From Streptomyces sp. NBC_00457 (GTDB lineage Bacteria; Actinomycetota; Actinomycetes; Streptomycetales; Streptomycetaceae): a stretch of 64,000 nucleotides of DNA. The stretch is from NCBI RefSeq assembly GCF_036014015.1, contig NZ_CP107905.1, positions 5,642,001 to 5,706,000 on the forward strand, given 5' to 3'. Of the stretch, positions 60,436 through 64,000 are shown piece by piece (positions within the stretch are counted from its first letter, which is position 1; every line of letters starts with the position of its first letter). A program made the translations under genes and the position numbers. The notes under the pieces are model-generated. The model was not told the origin of the DNA. It saw only the letters and a list, made by a program, of their open reading frames with translations, and ran no database searches.

Positions 60436-61449
60436 TCAGGTGACCTTCTTCGCCTTCTCCACGGCGGCGGCGAGGCGTTCGACGACGGGGGCGAAACCGG
60501 CGTAGCTGAAGCGCTCCTCCATCGACCAGGGGGTGGTCTGGCCGGCCTTGACCGCGGGGAGCTGGCGCCAGGTGGCCTTCGCGTCGAGCTGGTCGAGGGT
60601 CATCGCGGTGGAGCGGTTGTCGACCATGATGAGATCGGCGTCGTACTTGTCGACGTTCTCCCAGCTGAGGAACTCCCAGAAGCCCCACTCGTCGGACTTC
60701 TTGCCCTCGACGAAGTCCACGCCGAGATCCTTGAAGTAGTTCAGGTCGCTGTACGAGTCCGGCACGGCGACGTAGAAGTTCTCGCTGTCCCCGGTGATCG
60801 CCATGACCTTGAGCCCGCCGTTGGCCCGCGCGGCAGCGCGCAGCGTCTCGGCGGCCCGCTCGAAGCGGGCCTTGGCGTCGGTGACCTTCTTCGCGCTCAG
60901 GTCGGCGCCGAGCGACCCCGCCAGTTCGGCGGTCCGCTTCAGCGGGTTCAGCAGCGAGGTGCGGGCGACGCTGATCCCGACGGTCGGTGCGAGGGCCTCG
61001 ATCTTCGCCCGGCTCTCCTCGGGAACGAACCAGAGATCCGGCGCCGGGAACATGTTGCTGATCAGTAGGTCCGGCTTGAGCGCGGCGTACTTCTCGACGC
61101 TGAACTGCCCCCAGGCGGTGCCGAGGCTGGTCAGTTCACTCACGTCCATGTCACCGGCCTGCGGATTCGGCTTCCCGGCCACGGGCTCGGTGGGACCGAA
61201 GACGCCTGTGCACGTGATGCCGTAGTCGTGGAGCGCGGCGGCGGCGCTGACGAACGCGACGATGTTCTTCGGCGTCGCGTCGGTACGGACCGTACGGCCA
61301 CGGTCGTCCTTGAACGACCAGGGCTCACCCTTGTCCGCCCCGGTGTCGCTCGCCTTCGTGTCCCCACTGCCGCAGGCGGCGAGCAGAGGCCCGAAGGCGA
61401 GCGCACCGGCTGCTGTGAGGAGGCGGCGACGGGAGGGGGAGGGGGCCAT
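60436..61449 (-). CDS. iron-siderophore ABC transporter substrate-binding lipoprotein (FecB/FhuD-like)
   Basis: 337 residues from ATG 61449. Tat-type signal with SRRRLL, then a lipobox LLAACG, so it is exported folded and anchored. Periplasmic-binding-like class III fold: GRTVRTDATPKNIVAFVSAA, LKPDLLISNMFPAPDLW, KVMAITGDSENFYVAVPDSY and WRQLPAVKAGQTTPWSMEER. Other genes of an import system (permease, ATPase) are not in the window. A degenerate iron box lies just upstream. Confidence 0.88.
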   Translation of the reverse strand: MAPSPSRRRLLTAAGALAFGPLLAACGSGDTKASDTGADKGEPWSFKDDRGRTVRTDATPKNIVAFVSAAAALHDYGITCTGVFGPTEPVAGKPNPQAGDMDVSELTSLGTAWGQFSVEKYAALKPDLLISNMFPAPDLWFVPEESRAKIEALAPTVGISVARTSLLNPLKRTAELAGSLGADLSAKKVTDAKARFERAAETLRAAARANGGLKVMAITGDSENFYVAVPDSYSDLNYFKDLGVDFVEGKKSDEWGFWEFLSWENVDKYDADLIMVDNRSTAMTLDQLDAKATWRQLPAVKAGQTTPWSMEERFSYAGFAPVVERLAAAVEKAKKVT

Positions 61450-61477
61450 GAGAGGACTTCTTTCCAGCCGTTCCAAG

Positions 61478-61500
61478 TAGGTAAGGGAAACCTAACCTAA
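61478..61500. promoter_or_regulatory. degenerate iron box upstream of the siderophore-binding lipoprotein
   Basis: taggtaagggaaacctaacctaa contains the half-sites TAGGTAAGG and CCTAACCTAA, matching the DmdR1 consensus halves but with an altered centre, 29 bases before the gene start. Plausibly Fe-controlled. Confidence 0.75.
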
Positions 61501-61564
61501 GTAACCTGGTCCGGGAAGGCGGCCAGGCGGCTGGATGGTGGTCGCCGAACTGTCGACGTCCCTG

Positions 61565-61723
61565 TCACTGGTCGAAGTCGGCTTGCCCCGAGTCGAACAG
61601 GAGAGCCTCGTTCTCCCCGAAGTCAGGTGCCTGGAAGGGGTCCGTCGCCGGAGTCGGCGATGCCGCGACGGCAGAGCGCGGTGCCGCCCCTTCCGGGGCG
61701 GAGAACAGCGAGGTCAGATCGAT
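61565..61723 (-). CDS. candidate 52-residue acidic protein, non-canonical start
   Basis: In the frame from 61723 to TGA at 61565-61567 the strand reads IDLTSLFSAPEGAAPRSAVA then ASPTPATDPFQAPDFGENEA and LLFDSGQADFDQ. Third-position GC is about 85 percent, typical of coding sequence here, and AAAGGGAGA sits at ribosome-binding distance before an ATC (61723). No ATG, GTG or TTG is in frame, so an ATC or downstream CTG start would be needed. It may alternatively be the end of a longer gene broken by a stop at 61758. Confidence 0.4.
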   Translation of the reverse strand: MDLTSLFSAPEGAAPRSAVAASPTPATDPFQAPDFGENEALLFDSGQADFDQ

Positions 61724-61759
61724 GAGAGGTCTCCCTTTCGGTGACGGGGCACAGTGGCC

Positions 61760-61981
61760 CTACAGCTTGGTCATCTTCGAGTACGGGCTCAGGACCCGCA
61801 CTTGCGTCGAACCGAAGTCCACGAGTACCGCGATCCCGTCCTCGATACCGATGACCCGGCCGAGGCCGTACATGTCATGTGTGACCTGGTCGCCCACAGC
61901 GAAGTGCTTGGGAGCTGGCGCGACCGGCTTCTTGAAGGGACTGGTAGGCAGGTGCCGCTTCGGTGCACTGGGCTTTGTCAT
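61760..61981 (-). CDS. CarD/TRCF-like RNA polymerase-interacting domain protein
   Basis: 73 residues, ATG 61981. After a basic N-terminus (MTKPSAPKRHLPTSPFKKP) comes a Tudor-like CdnL/TRCF RID-type beta core: KHFAVGDQVTHDMYGLGRVI and GIEDGIAVLVDFGSTQVRVL. The pattern F-x-x-G-d-x-V-x-h-x-x-y-G-x-G-x-v is the CarD/TRCF mark. Much shorter than CarD, with no C-terminal helical domain. May modulate RNA polymerase or RNA. Confidence 0.72.
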   Translation of the reverse strand: MTKPSAPKRHLPTSPFKKPVAPAPKHFAVGDQVTHDMYGLGRVIGIEDGIAVLVDFGSTQVRVLSPYSKMTKL

Positions 61982-62089
61982 TGACTCCAGTATGCGTCAG
62001 CCGCCCTTCGGCTCGCCCCGGCCGTCCAGGAAGAGACCGGCACGCTGATAACGATCGCAATTCGGCGTGCGCCGCATGCCGGGCCGCGG

Positions 62090-62779
62090 TCAGTCGTTGC
62101 TCTTCCGCTCACGCGAGGGCGTGTTCGCCTGCCCGGCGCGGCGCATGGCCTCGTAGAGGGCGTCATCCTCCGGCGGGTCCGGCAGCGGCCCCGACGCGGG
62201 GGCCTCGAATGACTGGATCATCAGGGCGACGAGGCGGCGCCAGGCGTCAGGGAGGGTGTCGCCGGCGAAATTGACCACGCCCGCGTTGGCGACGAGCAGG
62301 AGAACGAGGTCCTGGCTCGCGAAGTCCTCCCGCAGGCGCCCGCTGTCCTTGGCCCGGCCGATCAGTTCCAGGAAGCCGTGGTACGCCGCGTCGTGGCGCG
62401 ACTGCAGGGCCTCGGAGGCGGGGAAGGTCGCGGTCAGCACGTCGGCGAAACCCCGGTCGGCGGCCTGCATGGCGCAGATGGCCTCGAGGAACCCGCTGAA
62501 GCCGTCCCATGGGTCGGGGGCGTCGAGAGCGTCATTGACGGCGGCGACGTACGCGTCCATGCGGTCGGCGAACACGGCGGCGATCAGGTCTTCCTTGGTG
62601 CGGAAGTGCCGGAAGAGGGTGGCGATCCCCACCCCGGCTTCCCGAGCCACGGACGCCATCGACCCACCCAGACCGTCCCGCTCGAACACGGTGCGCGCGG
62701 CAGCGACGATCCGCCCGCGGTTGCGCTCGGCGTCACTGCGCAGGGAGTGGGCATCGGGCTGCCGGGGGTCCGGGGTCAT
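62090..62779 (-). CDS. TetR family transcriptional regulator
   Basis: 229 residues from ATG 62779 (GTG 62788 would be too close to an upstream GATAGG run). HTH: NRGRIVAAARTVFERDGLGG, SMASVAREAGVGIATLFRHF, RTKEDLIAAVF, standard TetR. Ligand domain with FLEAICAMQAADRGFADVL. Divergent from an SDR-like gene with three CCTATC-type half-sites between, so it probably controls that gene and itself. Confidence 0.9.
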   Translation of the reverse strand: MTPDPRQPDAHSLRSDAERNRGRIVAAARTVFERDGLGGSMASVAREAGVGIATLFRHFRTKEDLIAAVFADRMDAYVAAVNDALDAPDPWDGFSGFLEAICAMQAADRGFADVLTATFPASEALQSRHDAAYHGFLELIGRAKDSGRLREDFASQDLVLLLVANAGVVNFAGDTLPDAWRRLVALMIQSFEAPASGPLPDPPEDDALYEAMRRAGQANTPSRERKSND

Positions 62780-62787
62780 GCCGGTCA

Positions 62788-62849
62788 CCCTATCAATCGG
62801 AGTGCCCTATCCATTTTTGGTGTTACGGTGTCGGAGGTAACCGGATAGG
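62788..62849. promoter_or_regulatory. half-site cluster CCTATCC/GGATAGG in the TetR-SDR divergent promoter
   Basis: CCCTATC at 62788-62794, CCTATCC at 62806-62812 and GGATAGG at 62843-62849. The outer pair forms an inverted repeat spanning both starts. Probable operator set for the adjacent TetR. Confidence 0.6.
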
Positions 62850-62901
62850 CCTTTCCGTTTCCCCTTGTGTGAACTGTGCCCAACTGCACGAAAGGATCGC
62901 T

Positions 62902-63579
62902 GTGACCAGCATCGCCATCATCGGAGCCGGCCCCCAGCTGGGCCTGGCCATCGCGCGCACCTTCGGTTCCCGCGGCTTCGACGTCGCCCTGATCTCGCGC
63001 AACCCCGGCAAGCTCGACGCCCTCGTCGGCACGCTCGCCGCCGAAGGCATCTCCGCCGCCGCGTTCCCCGCGGACGTACTCGACCGCGACGCGCTCACCC
63101 GGGCGCTCAAGGACGCCGCCGTACGGTTCGGCGGCATCGACGTCCTGGAATACTCCCCGGTCGGCGGGTTCGACTCGACCGTACTGACCACTCCGAGCAC
63201 GACCGAACCGTCGCACGTGCAGCACGAGATGGAGTTCCAGCTCTACGGCGCGATCGCCGCCACGCAGGCGGTCCTGCCCGCGATGCGCGAGGCGGGCGCC
63301 GGCACCCTGCTCTACACCACCGGCGCCGGGTCCGTAGACCCTGTGCCGCAGGTCGGCAACGTCAACGCCGCCGCTGCCGCGCTGCGCAACTGGGTGATCA
63401 ACCTCCACAAGGAACTGGCCGGCACCGGCATCCAGGCCGCCCACGTCGCCATCGACGTCTCGATCGGCACGTCGGTCATTCCCGGGTTCCCGACGGCCAA
63501 GCCCGAGGAGATCTCCCCGGTCTACTGGGAGCTCCACACCACCCACCGCGACGAGGCCGAACGCGTCTTCAGCGGCTGA
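62902..63579 (+). CDS. SDR-like NAD(P)-binding protein lacking the catalytic Tyr
   Basis: 225 residues from GTG 62902 with AAAGGA five bases upstream (ATG 62869 is a less favoured start). Nucleotide-binding motif SIAIIGAGPQLGLAIARTFG, a variant of T-G-x-x-x-G-x-G. ADVLDRDALTRALKDAAVRF and GIDVLEYSPVGGF follow. At the catalytic site the Ser-Tyr-x-x-x-Lys is replaced by TTGAGSVDPVPQVGNVNAAA, without Tyr or the Lys, so oxidoreductase activity is doubtful. Probably a regulatory or binding SDR paralogue, controlled by the divergent TetR. Confidence 0.82.
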   Translation: MTSIAIIGAGPQLGLAIARTFGSRGFDVALISRNPGKLDALVGTLAAEGISAAAFPADVLDRDALTRALKDAAVRFGGIDVLEYSPVGGFDSTVLTTPSTTEPSHVQHEMEFQLYGAIAATQAVLPAMREAGAGTLLYTTGAGSVDPVPQVGNVNAAAAALRNWVINLHKELAGTGIQAAHVAIDVSIGTSVIPGFPTAKPEEISPVYWELHTTHRDEAERVFSG

Positions 63580-63864
63580 CACCTCGCCGGGGCTCGTACT
63601 ACCCGGCCTTCCACGGGAGTTCCGGTCGCGTCGCGGCCGACCGGTCGCGACGCGATCCTCGGACGGCCCGCCGCAGTCACCCTCGGCGACAAGGAGTCGG
63701 GTGCCGCGGGCGGTAAGTGCCGGAGGGGCGAGGGCTGTTACCGCGAGGGCGATCGGCGAGGAGCCCACCCACGGGAGACCCGGGGTGGATCGGGGACCGG
63801 TCCCGACGGGGCGGCTGCATGCTGGCCGTCGTCGTTGGCGGCGGGCAGCGGTCGGAGGGGTCCC
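63580..63864. other. intergenic region, no supported gene
   Basis: 285 bases after the SDR-like gene. Short frames only. GGAGGGG at 63854-63860 serves the edge gene. Confidence 0.35.
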
Positions 63865-64000
63865 ATGGCTCGGGTGGAGGTGCCGACGTGGCTCGGGGAC
63901 GCCATGGACCGGGAGCTGTACCGGCGCAATGCGTTCCGGGTCAGCGGACTGGCGGTCACGGCGACGCCGCGGGCGGTGCGGCGTCGGGTCTCCGAGGCGC
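63865..64000 (+). CDS. start of an unknown conserved protein, cut by the right edge
   Basis: ATG 63865, with GGAGGGG four bases upstream, begins MARVEVPTWLGDAMDRELYR then RNAFRVSGLAVTATPRAVRR. The frame is open to base 64000 (45 codons). The ending is beyond the window. The pattern RELYRRNAFRVSGL (similar to the start of a Streptomyces J-domain-associated protein) looks coding. Function cannot be assigned from this piece. Confidence 0.72.
   Translation, partial: MARVEVPTWLGDAMDRELYRRNAFRVSGLAVTATPRAVRRRVSEA

Overview
The window is very GC-rich (third codon positions mostly G or C), gene-dense, and reads as an internal piece of a Streptomyces (or close actinomycete) chromosome. It carries GTG/TTG starts, BldN/SigF-class sigma factors, IdeR/DmdR-type iron boxes, a subtilisin-inhibitor protein, a prim-pol gene and the gene order sigN-sigF-Dabb-tRNA-tadA-upp. 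From memory that order matches the SCO4034 to SCO4044 neighbourhood of S. coelicolor; I could not run the comparison.

Layout. 1-1.7 kb: a prim-pol gene cut by the left edge and a small secreted protein with a strong terminator. 1.7-6.7 kb: a tight five-gene operon (two acyl-CoA dehydrogenase-like subunits, a MaoC-DUF35 fusion, a MaoC protein, an Ltp2-like aldolase) with the content of the actinobacterial igr (intracellular growth) operon, which removes the last three side-chain carbons of steroids. It sits behind a TetR-like palindrome. 7-8.7 kb: an ECF sigma gene with an IS630-type element inserted exactly in its stop codon. 9-10.6 kb: a fatty acyl-CoA ligase behind an 18-bp palindrome. 10.7-15 kb: an accessory zone of small enzymes, a broken serine recombinase, an IS630 fragment cut by an IS5-type element, and a VapC-like toxin. 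15.1-17.2 kb: an MFS pump and divergent TetR sharing two operators. 17.3-22 kb: a 1578-residue PAS / degenerate kinase / receiver protein with a very long Pro-Ala-Gln linker. 22.3-25.5 kb: secreted proteins, tRNA-Ser and tRNA-Arg, and a GtrA-like membrane protein. 25.7-37.3 kb: regulators, a two-component system in one run with two membrane glycosyltransferases, an MFS pump with its TetR, and small enzymes. 37.4-41.4 kb: a YceI protein and an MFS pump that both carry carboxypeptidase-regulatory-like domains, plus MarR. 41.6-51.3 kb: the conserved sigN/sigF-tadA-upp block. 51.3-56 kb: an iron-box-controlled divergent cluster (siderophore-interacting reductase; penicillin-acylase-like hydrolase, AlcB-type acyltransferase, cupin, SDR). 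56-64 kb: copper (CopC-CopD), CorA, AraC plus a Tat lipoprotein iron-binding protein behind a second iron box, TetR/SDR pair, and a gene cut by the right edge.

How genes work together. The steroid-type operon and the acyl-CoA ligase suggest use of steroid or fatty acyl-CoA substrates. The two iron-box regions look like one iron-starvation regulon for siderophore handling and uptake. A dispersed, hairpin-forming repeat recurs between genes, and one copy lies in frame inside corA.
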